A stretch of 64,000 bases of DNA from Ruminiclostridium hungatei (GCF_002051585.1 NZ_MZGX01000021.1:1-64000), one strand, 5' to 3'. Positions 18,109 to 26,925 are shown, counted from the first letter of the stretch. The notes: a model not told the origin generated them from the sequence alone. Numbers and translations: made by a program.

Positions 18109-18188
18109 TTGCCTCTACGACCCCCTAAATAAATATATGAACAATTGCTAAATATTTTTAATAAAATGCGGTATAAAAAGTCAATTTT

Positions 18189-19559
18189 TTAAGGAATGAG
18201 GCTTGGTGCAAGCTCCCTTATGACTTTCAGCATTTCCTTATCACTGATGGAGGTATTCCTGCCCGTCTGATACTGAGCATCAATCCATTCCTTAATTACA
18301 GCCACCCTCTCATCCTTCTTGTCGATAAGAGCATCCCCCGAAAGACGGAAGTAGTTGTTTGCCCACAATGCAATGCCAGCCAGACCGGAGGTCTGTGTTA
18401 TTGCAACTCCTATGGGCCTGTTCAGCAGCTTGCCGGTATTAAATATGTTGTATATTTCTTCGTCCTTTAAAAGACCGTCCGCATGTATTCCTGCCTGGGT
18501 CACATTGAAGTGCCTTCCCACAAACGGTGTTCTTGGAGGTATTTCGTAGTCAAGCTCCTTTTCATAGTACTCGGCTATTTCAGTTATAACTGTCGTATCC
18601 ATACCATCGGTAGTTCCTCTTAATGAAGCATATTCAAACACCATAGCTTCAAGCGGCGTATTTCCGGTGCGTTCCCCTATTCCCAGCAGTGAACAGTTTA
18701 CTGATGAACAGCCGTATAACCAGGCTGTGGATGAATTACAGACAGCTTTGTAAAAATCATTGTGTCCGTGCCATTCAATGAGCTCGCTTGGGAAACCTGC
18801 ATGATGACGCAAACCGTATATTATTCCTCCCACACTTCTGGGCAGCGCGGCTCCCGGATAGGAAACGCCGTACCCCATTGTATCGCAGGCTCTGAGTTTT
18901 ATGGGCACTCCGCTTTCATCCATAAGCTTTCTGAGTTCAAGAGCAAAAGGAACTACGAATCCATAGAAATCAGCCCTTGTAATATCTTCCAGATGGCATC
19001 TGGGCTTTATGCCCACGCTTATGGCTTCCTTAATTACACTCAGGTAGCTGTCCATTGCCTGTCTTCTTGTCATCTTAAGCTTGTTGAATATGTGATAATC
19101 GGAACAGCTTACCAAAAAGCCTGTTTCCTTCATCCCCATCTGCTTTGCAAGCTCAAAATCCGTTTTTGAGGCACGTATCCAACTGGTTATCTCAGGAAAT
19201 TGATAGCCTCTTTCCATGCACTTGTATACGGCTTCCTTATCCTTGTCACTATACAGGAAGAACTCCGTCTGCCTTATGATGCCGTTGGGTCCTCCCAGCC
19301 TGTGGAGGTAATCGAAGAGGGTAACAATCTGTTCCACGGTATATGGTGCTCTTGACTGTTGTCCGTCTCTGAAGGTGGTATCTGTTATCCATATCTCGTC
19401 TGCAGGGTTCATGGGAACTCTACGATGGTTAAAAGCACACTTGGGTACTTCATCATAGGAATATATCTCTCTGTACAGATTGGGTTCTGCCACATCCTGA
19501 AGCGCATATCTGTACTGCGTCTGTTCAAGGGTATTGGACTTCTTGTTAAATTCGATCAT
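18189..19559 (-). CDS. Citrate (Re)-synthase, HMGL-like family
   Basis: A 456-residue enzyme of the DRE-TIM metallolyase family. It has TDTTFRDGQQSRAPYT (catalytic Arg and metal Asp), RACDTMGYG, the metal-binding HGHNDFYKA and GIGERTGNTPLEAM. The long N-terminal extension and the sequence around QFPEITSWIRAS resemble the Re-citrate synthase described in Clostridium kluyveri, rather than isopropylmalate or homocitrate synthase. It condenses acetyl-CoA and oxaloacetate and feeds glutamate synthesis. The start at 19559 has GGAGG just upstream. Gene order with aconitase supports the call; homocitrate synthase is the main alternative. Confidence 0.85.
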   Translation of the reverse strand: MIEFNKKSNTLEQTQYRYALQDVAEPNLYREIYSYDEVPKCAFNHRRVPMNPADEIWITDTTFRDGQQSRAPYTVEQIVTLFDYLHRLGGPNGIIRQTEFFLYSDKDKEAVYKCMERGYQFPEITSWIRASKTDFELAKQMGMKETGFLVSCSDYHIFNKLKMTRRQAMDSYLSVIKEAISVGIKPRCHLEDITRADFYGFVVPFALELRKLMDESGVPIKLRACDTMGYGVSYPGAALPRSVGGIIYGLRHHAGFPSELIEWHGHNDFYKAVCNSSTAWLYGCSSVNCSLLGIGERTGNTPLEAMVFEYASLRGTTDGMDTTVITEIAEYYEKELDYEIPPRTPFVGRHFNVTQAGIHADGLLKDEEIYNIFNTGKLLNRPIGVAITQTSGLAGIALWANNYFRLSGDALIDKKDERVAVIKEWIDAQYQTGRNTSISDKEMLKVIRELAPSLIP

Positions 19560-19621
19560 TCTGACCTCCGTTCTGCTGCTGTGCAGCTCTGCAAATAGCA
19601 CATGAATATTTATTAAAGATG

Positions 19622-19639
19622 GAATCTGTTTTCAGATTC
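19622..19639 (-). promoter_or_regulatory. Small leader hairpin before Re-citrate synthase
   Basis: GAATCTG and CAGATTC form a perfect 7-bp stem with a TTTT loop. It lies between the palindromic operator and the start codon. No T run follows, so it is more likely an mRNA stability element than a terminator. Confidence 0.4.
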
Positions 19640-19662
19640 ACTTTATTTCTGGTATTTATGTA

Positions 19663-19694
19663 TGTGTGTATTATTGTATACAATTATACACACA
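19663..19694. promoter_or_regulatory. 32-bp palindrome, likely GntR operator
   Basis: The sequence reads TGTGTGTAT, three bases, then the core TTGTATACAA, and is symmetrical over 32 bases with one mismatched pair. TTGTATACAA-type cores are typical of FadR-subfamily GntR operators. It lies about 105 bases upstream of the Re-citrate synthase start, and the operon ends with a FadR-type regulator, which suggests autoregulation. Confidence 0.65.
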
Positions 19695-19929
19695 GTGTCA
19701 ATCTCAAGGAGAACTAAAGCCTATCCAATTTTTCCGGTGCTTTTATTTCGTATTCTGTACGCAATTACTAAAAATTTTGTACTATTTTCTAGCCAAATTA
19801 AAAAGGATTTTGATTATTTTTGTAGAATAGTAGATAAATGAAGTTACATAAAGGTGTTTTTATCTGAGGAATGGGAATAAACAGATAATTACCATTTTTA
19901 AACACTTGTCATTTTCGGGGGGATTAATA

Positions 19930-21183
19930 ATGAAAAAATCAGAGACAAATGGCAGCAAGCCCAGTAATTTATATGTTATTGGTGCCATAATCAGTATTGT
20001 TCTATGCGTTGTCGGCGGTATCATCAGCGGCAAGGTAGTTTTTGCCTTTTACACCTTGTTCGCCAGCCTTGTAACTTGTATTGTTTTTATTATTTTGACC
20101 GGGTTGCAGTACAAGAAGACTATCAAAACATTCTCAAAGGATTTGGACAGCTTTAAATCGGGAGATTTTTCACACATGATCGAACCAAAGGCTTATGGAC
20201 TGCTGGGTCACGTGGCTTCGGTGGTAAATCATGTCATAAGTGATGTGCGTTCGTTGATAGAGAGCTTCTTCAATCTTTCACTGTCCATCACCCAGGCCTC
20301 CAGAAAGGTAACCTCCACTTCAGACAATGCCACCGGTGCGATTGAAGAAATCGCCAAAACCATTGATGAAATCGCCAAGGGGGCCTCTTCACAGGCTGAA
20401 GAAGCCCAGATGGGTGTACAGGTCGTTGACAAACTCTCAGACCAGATAAATTTCGTATATGAAAGCTATAGCGGCATAACAAATGAAACCAACAAGATAA
20501 TTGATCTTAACACTGTTGGATTAAAGGCTGTAACCACCCTGAGAGACAAGTCAAAGGAAACCTACGAGACCTCTGAAAAAATCTTCGCAGTAGTAGAAAA
20601 CCTTACAAATACTACAAAAGATATCGGTTTATTCGTTGAATCCATCGAAAATATTGCAGAGCAAACAAACCTGCTGGCCTTGAATGCAGCCATAGAAGCT
20701 GCAAGAGCCGGTGAAGCCGGAAAGGGCTTTGCAGTTGTTGCAGATGAGGTCAGAAAGCTGGCCGACCAGAGCAGAAAGTCAACCGAGGAAATCAATAATA
20801 TGATGCAGAGTATCCAGGAAGAATCAGCCCTGGCAATTTCCTCCATGGAAATAATGAAAAAGGTTTCGCAGGAACAGAACCTGGCTGTTGACAAGACAAA
20901 CAGTTCCTTCAGTGATATTGCAAACGCCATTGATTATATTGTTGAAAAAATCAACGATGTAAATAAGGCAGTCATAAAGATGCAGGAAGACAAGAGCGAA
21001 GTTATCAGCGCCATTGAGAACATTTCCTCCGTTTCCCAGCAGACGGCAGCCTCCAGTCAGGAAGTTGCCGCAACCACCGAAAACCAGCTCAAGACTCTTG
21101 ATGACATGAAGGTGGCATCACAAAGTCTTGATCAGCTTGTAAAGCAGCTTGACACCAAATTGAAAAAATACAAGCTCAGGTAA
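19930..21183 (+). CDS. Methyl-accepting chemotaxis protein without an external sensor domain
   Basis: A 417-residue receptor. Two membrane helices at about residues 11-33 and 38-58 are joined by a turn of only a few residues, so no ligand-binding domain projects outside. The cytoplasmic part has the signalling hairpin tip ([20 protein letters not shown], then [18 protein letters not shown]) and flanking methylation helices rich in Glu/Gln. It may sense a cytoplasmic or membrane signal. The ATG at 19930 has GGGGGG seven bases upstream. It is transcribed alone and ends at a strong terminator. Confidence 0.9.
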   Translation: MKKSETNGSKPSNLYVIGAIISIVLCVVGGIISGKVVFAFYTLFASLVTCIVFIILTGLQYKKTIKTFSKDLDSFKSGDFSHMIEPKAYGLLGHVASVVNHVISDVRSLIESFFNLSLSITQASRKVTSTSDNATGAIEEIAKTIDEIAKGASSQAEEAQMGVQVVDKLSDQINFVYESYSGITNETNKIIDLNTVGLKAVTTLRDKSKETYETSEKIFAVVENLTNTTKDIGLFVESIENIAEQTNLLALNAAIEAARAGEAGKGFAVVADEVRKLADQSRKSTEEINNMMQSIQEESALAISSMEIMKKVSQEQNLAVDKTNSSFSDIANAIDYIVEKINDVNKAVIKMQEDKSEVISAIENISSVSQQTAASSQEVAATTENQLKTLDDMKVASQSLDQLVKQLDTKLKKYKLR

Positions 21184-21199
21184 TTTAATAATCAAAGTC

Positions 21200-21235
21200 A
21201 AAAAAGCTTACTCGGTCGAGTAAGCTTTTTTAGTT
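21200..21235 (+). terminator. Intrinsic terminator of the chemotaxis receptor gene
   Basis: A perfect stem (AAAAAGCTTACTC with its complement) and a four-base loop at 21200-21231 are followed by T residues. The symmetrical A and T runs would let it also stop transcripts from the other strand. Confidence 0.88.
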
Positions 21236-21277
21236 TCTTAAATTTTCTTTTGCTTTGTTATCTTGGTTTTCATGGTA

Positions 21278-21481
21278 TTATTCCAAATTGTCTTCCGCTT
21301 CAGAATCCGGACTGTCATCCCTGCTTTTATTATTGCCTGATTTACTGCGCTTTCTTAGCGCGTCACTGATCAGGTATTCAATCTGGCCATTTACAGACCT
21401 GAATTCGTCATCAGCCCACCTTGATATATCTTCCCACATCTTTGGGCTCAGCCTGAGTAAAATACTTTTCTTTTCTGCCAT
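21278..21481 (-). CDS. Arc-like ribbon-helix-helix protein
   Basis: A 67-residue protein. The first 45 residues have the ribbon-helix-helix pattern of Arc/MetJ proteins (KSILLRLSPKMWEDISRWAD, then SVNGQIEYLISDALRK). The tail is Asp/Glu/Ser-rich. It begins 18 bases after the SPFH gene and on the same strand. Such small Arc proteins often accompany SPFH genes in Firmicutes. It may bind the large AT-rich inverted repeat upstream of this pair and repress it, which is an inference from position. Confidence 0.8.
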   Translation of the reverse strand: MAEKKSILLRLSPKMWEDISRWADDEFRSVNGQIEYLISDALRKRSKSGNNKSRDDSPDSEAEDNLE

Positions 21482-21499
21482 AATATCAGCGCCTTTTAA

Positions 21500-22369
21500 T
21501 TAATTGTGCAAGGTTCCGGTATTGATAACCGGCTGGGTATTTCTTTCTCCGCAAAGTACCACCAGCAGGTTGCTTACCATTGCAGCCTTTCTTTCTTCGT
21601 CCAGTTCAACTATTTCATTTTCGCTGAGCTTGTTCAAAGCCATCTGTACCATGCCAACCGCACCTTCAACTATCTTCTGACGGGCTGCAATGATAGCTGC
21701 CGCCTGCTGCCTTTGGAGCATGGCAGCGGCTATTTCGGGAGCATAGGCCAAATGTGAAAGCCTTGCCTCTTCAACAATTACTCCGGCCTTGCCCAACCTC
21801 TGCTGAAGCTCGTTCTTAAGAGCATCCGACACCTCATCGGCACTCCCCCTCAAGGATATGGTGTGAGTGTCCTCGGTATTGTCATAGGGGTACATGCCTG
21901 CAAGATGCCTTAACGCCGACTCGCTCTGTACATTTACATAGTCCACATAGTTGTCTACATCAAAAACGGCTTCCGCAGTATTTTCCACTCTCCAAACAAT
22001 AACAGCGGCAATTTCTATGGGGTTTCCCATCTCATCATTAACCTTGATTTTCTCGCCGTTAATGTTCCTGGATCTCAAGGATATCTTTTTCTTGGTATAA
22101 AAAGGATTTGCCCAATGCCAGCCGGCTTTTTTTATGGTTCCCGCATACTTTCCAAACAGTATGAGTACCATTGCCTCATTTGGCTGTATTGTAAAAAAGC
22201 CCGGCAAGATAAAGACATATACCACAAATATTACCACACCCAAAACTGCCAGAAACTCAGGACCCTTGGCTATGGCATATACAAAGATTACAACACTCAG
22301 AATCAATACCAGAAACGATATCAGAAGGACGAGGCCCCCTGCTTTTGTTTTTCCTGCTATCTCGTTCAT
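21500..22369 (-). CDS. SPFH-domain (stomatin/prohibitin-like) membrane protein
   Basis: A 289-residue protein. Two adjacent N-terminal hydrophobic segments (about residues 10-32 and 35-60) precede an SPFH domain ([20 protein letters not shown], then [20 protein letters not shown]), followed by a helical region rich in Ala/Gln ([20 protein letters not shown]). Family members form oligomeric membrane scaffolds. The ATG has GGAGGGG upstream. It is co-transcribed with the Arc-like gene. The function in this organism is unknown. Confidence 0.87.
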   Translation of the reverse strand: MNEIAGKTKAGGLVLLISFLVLILSVVIFVYAIAKGPEFLAVLGVVIFVVYVFILPGFFTIQPNEAMVLILFGKYAGTIKKAGWHWANPFYTKKKISLRSRNINGEKIKVNDEMGNPIEIAAVIVWRVENTAEAVFDVDNYVDYVNVQSESALRHLAGMYPYDNTEDTHTISLRGSADEVSDALKNELQQRLGKAGVIVEEARLSHLAYAPEIAAAMLQRQQAAAIIAARQKIVEGAVGMVQMALNKLSENEIVELDEERKAAMVSNLLVVLCGERNTQPVINTGTLHN

Positions 22370-22391
22370 AATATCCCCTCCATTTTAAATA

Positions 22392-22428
22392 ATATTAATA
22401 TGATATCAAAATGATATCATATTAATAT
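22392..22428. promoter_or_regulatory. 16+16 bp perfect inverted repeat upstream of the SPFH-Arc pair
   Basis: ATATTAATATGATATC and its exact complement are separated by AAAAT. The element lies 23 bases upstream of the SPFH start codon. It is far too AT-rich and lacks a T run, so it is probably an operator rather than a terminator. The nearby Arc-like protein is the obvious candidate ligand. Confidence 0.6.
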
Positions 22429-22450
22429 GGCGTTGTCAATAATTGCATAT

Positions 22451-23152
22451 CTACTCCTTTATCATCTCTTTTAATTTATCTGCCTTAAGTATGCGTATTG
22501 CCTCCTTCTGAAATTCAATTATTCCGCTGTCCCTCATTACTCCCATCTCCCTGGACATGGAGGGCCTGGATATGTTCAAAAAATCAGCCATCTCATTCCT
22601 GTTCATAGGCAGGCGGAAGGTATGGCTTCCCGACCTTTCCATATGCTCCAGCAGCAGACAGGCCACCTTTGAGCTAATGCTCTTCATGGACAGGTACTCC
22701 ACTCTTCTGTTGAGCATAATTGCCCGGTTTGAAACGGTTCTGAGCAGATTTTTTATAAGCTGCGAATGAAAGCTGCAAGCCTCGCTGCATTGATTTATAA
22801 TCTCGTTATTCTCAAGGAATAAAACAGAGCAGTCAGTTTGTGCCTGTACATTTGCGGGCCACTGTTCCTTTCCCGAAAATGCAATCACCTCTCCAAACAG
22901 CTCCCCTGCCGCTGCCACTCCAAGCATTACCCTGCTGCCTGCCGCATTTTCCTTGGTAATGACGGCACTCCCTTCAACAATTATTCCCAAACCGTGATAG
23001 CGGTCTCCGGCAATTACAATATAATCGCCCTTGCTGTAGTTAAATATTCTGGGGCTGAAACATTCCAGCATGCTGACCAGTTGATTATTGTCAAAACCGT
23101 CAAACAGCTCACATTTCAGTATCCTTTTTGCCAGAGCTTCATATTTTCTCAT
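22451..23152 (-). CDS. Crp/Fnr-family transcriptional regulator
   Basis: A 233-residue regulator with an N-terminal cyclic-nucleotide-binding-type beta barrel (residues about 20-125, GDYIVIAGDRYHGLGIIVEG) and a C-terminal winged helix (RNEMADFLNISRPSMSREMG). There is no N-terminal Fnr-type cysteine cluster, so it is not a classical oxygen sensor. It is transcribed divergently from the ferredoxin-type gene at 23307, and this pairing is common in Clostridia, where it often controls the neighbouring iron-sulfur protein. The effector is unknown. Confidence 0.9.
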   Translation of the reverse strand: MRKYEALAKRILKCELFDGFDNNQLVSMLECFSPRIFNYSKGDYIVIAGDRYHGLGIIVEGSAVITKENAAGSRVMLGVAAAGELFGEVIAFSGKEQWPANVQAQTDCSVLFLENNEIINQCSEACSFHSQLIKNLLRTVSNRAIMLNRRVEYLSMKSISSKVACLLLEHMERSGSHTFRLPMNRNEMADFLNISRPSMSREMGVMRDSGIIEFQKEAIRILKADKLKEMIKE

Positions 23153-23306
23153 GGAATTACCTCCAACATTACCTTTTGTATCTCAGGATACCGATTTCTT
23201 TTTAATTATACCCTATAATTGTCTCATGGTCATTAACGAACAAAAAACTACAGTAAATATTCAATCATAAAGCAAAATTATTTTACGGCAATCAGGAGGA
23301 TATATT

Positions 23307-24062
23307 ATGAAGAGAAATATTATCAAAATTGATGAAGAAAAATGCAACGGCTGCGGACTTTGTGTAAATGCCTGCCATGAAGGTGCACTTGTTATGGAAA
23401 ACGGAAAGGCAAAGCTAATATCCGACAGCTATTGCGACGGGCTTGGAAATTGCCTTCCGGAATGTCCCACCAATGCCATTACCATAGAAGAGCGTGAGGC
23501 AGACGCCTTTGATGAAGAGCTTGTAAAAGAGCATATGGAAAAGAAGGCTTCAGAGTCTGGCAGACCACAGCCCGCCGTCCATGCCCACACAGCTCCGCAG
23601 CCCCCCTTCCACGGCGGCTGTCCTGGTTCGAGAGCCATGGCTATTAAAAGGAGCCCTTCCGAAGCTGTACCTGCCAGTCCGGCGCCACAGCTCACTTCCG
23701 AGCTGATGCAATGGCCCTGCCAGATTAAACTGGTTCCGGTGAATGCACCATATTTTGATAACTGCGATTTATTGATTGCAGCCGATTGTACCGCCTTCGC
23801 CTACGCAAATTTCCACAAGGATTTTATGAAGAACAGGATTACAATCATCGGCTGTCCGAAGCTGGATGAAGGTGATTACTCCGAAAAGCTCACAGCGATT
23901 CTTGCCAACAACAATATTAACAGTGTCAAAATATTGAGAATGGAAGTGCCCTGCTGCGGCGGTATTGTAAATGCTGTTAAAACAGCGCTGATTCAGTCCG
24001 GCAAAATGATACCCTGGAGTATTGTGGTTGTGGGAACAGACGGAGAAATAAGACAGAATTGA
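23307..24062 (+). CDS. 4Fe-4S ferredoxin-domain protein with C-terminal cysteine domain
   Basis: A 251-residue protein. Residues 5-60 contain two 4Fe-4S motifs, CNGCGLCVNACHEGA and CDGLGNCLPECP. A Pro/Ala-rich linker (about 85-125) leads to a C-terminal domain with DCTAFAYANF, IGCPKLDEGDY and VPCCGGIVNAV. The last cysteines suggest a further metal site. This domain arrangement recurs next to Crp/Fnr regulators in Clostridia, often near hybrid-cluster protein genes, but no hcp is present here. It is probably an electron carrier or redox chaperone. AGGAGG precedes the ATG. Confidence 0.85.
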   Translation: MKRNIIKIDEEKCNGCGLCVNACHEGALVMENGKAKLISDSYCDGLGNCLPECPTNAITIEEREADAFDEELVKEHMEKKASESGRPQPAVHAHTAPQPPFHGGCPGSRAMAIKRSPSEAVPASPAPQLTSELMQWPCQIKLVPVNAPYFDNCDLLIAADCTAFAYANFHKDFMKNRITIIGCPKLDEGDYSEKLTAILANNNINSVKILRMEVPCCGGIVNAVKTALIQSGKMIPWSIVVVGTDGEIRQN

Positions 24063-24142
24063 TGAAAAACCCTGACAAGTGACGTCACCACCCCCAAATC
24101 ACCAGATAGGTTATTTAAAAAATGGAAGTTTTCTATTATAAT

Positions 24143-24176
24143 AGGTCTGTGGGCATTTTAGCCCCCAGACCTGTTT
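24143..24176 (+). terminator. Intrinsic terminator of the ferredoxin gene
   Basis: A 12-position stem with one mismatch (AGGTCTG pairing with CAGACCT at its base) and a short loop are followed by GTTTTC. It lies about 80 bases after the stop codon. Confidence 0.75.
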
Positions 24177-24296
24177 TCTATATCTTTAACTAAACCTGTA
24201 TTATCTGCAGAAGCCCCCCTGCCTGCCCAAGACCTGTGCAAGCATTGAGACCGGCAAGCCTGCATACTTGACTTACAGGAGAAATGGAGAGACAGC

Positions 24297-25064
24297 ATGT
24301 TGATAGGAATAATTGGAGCAATGGAGCAGGAAATCAAGCTCCTTGCAGAAAGTATGGTCATAGCTGAAACAAGGACTATCGGAATGAGGGATTATTATAC
24401 AGGCAGGCTTTTCGGCCAAGAGGTTGTTCTGGTTTTTTCCAAATGCGGCAAGGTCGCGGCTGCATCGGCTGTGACTACACTGATTGAAACCTTTGAGGTC
24501 AAACTGGTCATATTTACGGGAGTGGCAGGCGGCACCGACAGCGGACTGAATATCGGAGATATCGTCATTGCAGACAAACTGGTGCAGCATGACATGGATG
24601 CAAGCCTTCTGCCCGGATGTAAAAAGTTTGAAATCCCTTTGCTGGGAGTGGATACCTTTGAGGCAGACAGCAACCTTACAGCACTTGGAGTCAAGTCTGC
24701 GCAGCATTACATATCCCGGCACCTGAAACAGGATGTAGCCCCTGAGGATCTAAGCGAGTTCAGAATATCCATCCCCAGTGTGGTGGTGGGTACTATTGCC
24801 AGCGGAGATCAATTCATAGCCGACAGCCATAAGGTCAGAACCCTTAATGCTGAAATACCCAACCTGAAGTGTATTGAAATGGAGGGAGCGGCTGTGGCCC
24901 AGGTATGCTATGAGCACAATATGGATTTTATCATATTCAGGGTAATATCCGACAAGGCCGATGAACATGCCGGCATTAATTTCCCCCTGTTCATAGAAAG
25001 GGCTGCCAGTCATTTTACCCGCGGCATAATCCAGCAATTTATATCGGAAGCGGGATACCTGTAA
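24297..25064 (+). CDS. mtnN: 5-methylthioadenosine / S-adenosylhomocysteine nucleosidase
   Basis: A 255-residue purine-nucleoside-phosphorylase-fold enzyme that hydrolyses MTA and SAH to adenine plus the thioribose. Catalytic landmarks are IGAMEQEIKLL (Glu near residue 11), GVAGGTDSGLNIGDIV, IASGDQF, the ribose-binding IEMEGAAVAQ and the catalytic aspartate in ISDKADEHAG. It is slightly longer than the usual 230 residues because of an insertion around residues 120-150. An AGGAGAAATGGAGA stretch precedes the start. It is a single-gene unit. Confidence 0.93.
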   Translation: MLIGIIGAMEQEIKLLAESMVIAETRTIGMRDYYTGRLFGQEVVLVFSKCGKVAAASAVTTLIETFEVKLVIFTGVAGGTDSGLNIGDIVIADKLVQHDMDASLLPGCKKFEIPLLGVDTFEADSNLTALGVKSAQHYISRHLKQDVAPEDLSEFRISIPSVVVGTIASGDQFIADSHKVRTLNAEIPNLKCIEMEGAAVAQVCYEHNMDFIIFRVISDKADEHAGINFPLFIERAASHFTRGIIQQFISEAGYL

Positions 25065-25113
25065 CAGCAGTCCTGCTCATACAGCCCATAATAAGACTTG
25101 CTGACTGAAAAAA

Positions 25114-25168
25114 TGTATGTGTGAGATGCGTAAGTCCTATGAGGCCTGGACGCCTCACACATCTTCAG
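25114..25168 (+). terminator. Probable terminator hairpin after mtnN
   Basis: GTGTGAG and CTCACAC pair around an inner GTCC/GGAC stem. A TTTTTT run occurs about 20 bases beyond the stem, so it is an imperfect intrinsic terminator. Confidence 0.45.
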
Positions 25169-25373
25169 CCTCCGTTCTTTTTTATTACTCCCCGTAAATC
25201 TATTTTGACTCTAGCTTTCCAATCAGCCCAACCGGTTAAATCAATAGTCAGATTAATGAAATCAATCAAATCACTATAATCAGATAATTGAGCAATATCC
25301 CTCCGTTAAATTTACATAATTCCATAATAATGTAACAATATCAAATACCCTTTAATATACTGCTATTAGAAAC

Positions 25374-25441
25374 AGTGGGCTGCAGCATCTAAATTGACAC
25401 ATTACCGGGCAATATGAGTTTCAGATGTCATAGCCCACTAG
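25374..25441. repeat. Dispersed short palindromic element, copy A
   Basis: AGTGGGCT at 25374-25381 pairs with AGCCCACT at 25432-25439, and the similarity of the arms extends to 14 of 17 bases. The arm AGATGTnAnAGnCCACTAG recurs at 31297-31315 and 50674-50692. It lies between mtnN and the cwlJ-like gene. Nothing else is recognisable in the rest of the 400-base gap. Confidence 0.6.
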
Positions 25442-25475
25442 CCAGAGTTAAATATTTGCAATAAAGGTGATAAAC

Positions 25476-25919
25476 ATGCCATACACAAATAGAGAATTAT
25501 TTGCAAGACTAATCCAATGTGAAGCCGAGGGCGAAGGTGATAACGGTATGCGAGGTGTTGCATCTGTTATCATGAACAGGGTAACCGTACCGTATGGCGA
25601 GTTCTTCAAGTTGATTCACGGCGATGTAAGAGCTGCCATATTGCAGGCAGGACAGTTTACATGTGTCAAGGAAGTAGTGGCCGGCCAATATAACCCCCAA
25701 AACATCTATAATATGAATCCGCAGGATATACATTATGACATTGCAGATTGGGCACTGTCCGGGGGTATACTTGGAGCCGTGGCAAACAGCCTGTGGTATT
25801 ATAATCCCTTCAGGCCTACCTGCGGTTCTTTTTTCCCGCCTGGAAATACCGGCGTAATATTCACCAGGATAGCACAGCATTGCTTTTACACTCCAACTCA
25901 AAAGTATGCGCAAACATAA
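25476..25919 (+). CDS. Spore cortex-lytic cell wall hydrolase, CwlJ/SleB family
   Basis: A 147-residue hydrolase (Hydrolase_2 family) made of the catalytic domain only, without the peptidoglycan-binding domain of SleB. This is the CwlJ layout. Landmarks are RLIQCEAEGEGDNGMRGVAS (catalytic glutamate), VIMNRV and a C-terminal FFPPGNTG segment. The ATG at 25476 has AAAGGTGA upstream; an in-frame GTG three codons earlier overlaps that site. The next gene is a GerQ-like coat protein, and in Bacillus CwlJ needs GerQ for its localisation, so a germination role is likely. Confidence 0.88.
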   Translation: MPYTNRELFARLIQCEAEGEGDNGMRGVASVIMNRVTVPYGEFFKLIHGDVRAAILQAGQFTCVKEVVAGQYNPQNIYNMNPQDIHYDIADWALSGGILGAVANSLWYYNPFRPTCGSFFPPGNTGVIFTRIAQHCFYTPTQKYAQT

Positions 25920-25971
25920 AATCACAATTTCATTAATAAGAAATCATTAAAAGAAAGGAAGTTAAACCTAT

Positions 25972-26337
25972 ATGAAAAATCGGCCAACCCCATATTATAC
26001 TCTCCCCTTTCTCTGCTACGAGGAAAGACCTGACGGAACAGCCTCAGAGGTCATGACTCCCGGACAGGGTTCTCAGGACCAGTTTGCTCCAATAACACCT
26101 ACCACACAGCCTGAACCGCTGACACTGACCAGCACTGAGTACTTGAACGGCTTTTTGAGAACACAGATAGGCAGAAGAGTACGGGTTGAATTTCTCATCG
26201 GCACAGGCACTCTTTTAGACAGAACCGGAACCCTGGTGGGTGTTGGTGCCAACTATATAAACATGAAGCTTATTGAAAGCGATGATGTTATGACCTGCGA
26301 CTTCTTCTCTATTAAATTTATAACCTTCCTGATGTAG
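25972..26337 (+). CDS. GerQ-like spore coat protein
   Basis: A 121-residue protein. The N-terminal 55 residues are Pro/Thr/Gln-rich and low-complexity. The C-terminal 65 residues (YLNGFLRTQIGRRVRVEFLI, then GTLLDRTGTLVGVGANYINM and MTCDFFSIKF) match the conserved core of GerQ, the coat protein cross-linked in Bacillus spores. It follows the CwlJ-like gene by 52 bases on the same strand, an order known from Bacillus. AAAGGAAG precedes the ATG. Expression is presumably in the mother cell. Confidence 0.85.
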   Translation: MKNRPTPYYTLPFLCYEERPDGTASEVMTPGQGSQDQFAPITPTTQPEPLTLTSTEYLNGFLRTQIGRRVRVEFLIGTGTLLDRTGTLVGVGANYINMKLIESDDVMTCDFFSIKFITFLM

Positions 26338-26370
26338 CAAAATGTGTTTATTTGAGCTCTCCATCTGAAA

Positions 26371-26403
26371 AAAACAACCCTGCCGTTAATGCAGGGTTGT
26401 TTT
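26371..26403 (+). terminator. Intrinsic terminator of the cwlJ-gerQ pair
   Basis: A perfect 13-bp stem (AAAACAACCCTGC and its complement) with a seven-base loop ends in TTTT. It lies 34 bases after the gerQ-like stop codon. Confidence 0.9.
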
Positions 26404-26658
26404 CTCAGGTGGAGATAATGCAGATGTATATATGATAAAGACTTCACTTCCAGGAGTTCAGGTTTTAATCATATATCCCTCCGTGGAGCAGGATATGTAT
26501 TGTGAGAGCTCTGTAGACGTGCCTGAGTGGGTAATATTCAACATCTTATTTGAAAATCAGAGTCCAATTCTTATCATAGGTGCAAGGACAAATACAAAGC
26601 AGCGTCCAATAGAATTATGTTTTTCAGCAAATCATACAACGAAAATATGTCCTATATA
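26404..26658. other. Intergenic region without a supported gene
   Basis: An open frame crosses this stretch on the plus strand but runs into the XRE gene on the opposite strand and has no family similarity or convincing ribosome binding site. I see no RNA gene or repeat. Confidence 0.4.
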
Positions 26659-26925
26659 TTATATTTTTATGTTACGTTTTGCAATAATGCTGGGAAAAAA
26701 ATACTTTACAATATCATTTGCATCAATATCCAAAACTGCTGCAAGCTTCTGAACCTCGTCAGTGTCCATTGCCGTATATCCGTTTATTTTGTTATTCAGA
26801 GCATTAACTGATATCCCAGTGGCTTCACTCAATCCGCGATAAGATGTCTTTTTCTCCCTTATCCGGCCCTTGAGGGCTAAAAGCTCATCATGTACTCTAT
26901 CCTTTCCACGTCTGTATCCCATCAT
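26659..26925 (-). CDS. XRE-type DNA-binding protein
   Basis: An 88-residue helix-turn-helix protein (YRGLSEATGISVNALNNKIN, then DTDEVQKLAAVLDIDANDIV). It is divergent from the LexA-like repressor at 27086, with 160 bases between start codons. It has a clear promoter (TTGACT, 18-base spacer, TATTAT). The arrangement is like the immunity switch of a temperate phage, but no other phage genes are nearby. It may be a domesticated or leftover pair. Confidence 0.82.
   Translation of the reverse strand: MMGYRRGKDRVHDELLALKGRIREKKTSYRGLSEATGISVNALNNKINGYTAMDTDEVQKLAAVLDIDANDIVKYFFPSIIAKRNIKI

Noticed and set aside
26432-26752. A 106-codon plus-strand frame
   Set aside because: It overlaps the XRE gene, lacks a convincing ribosome binding site and reads as low-quality protein in its second half.
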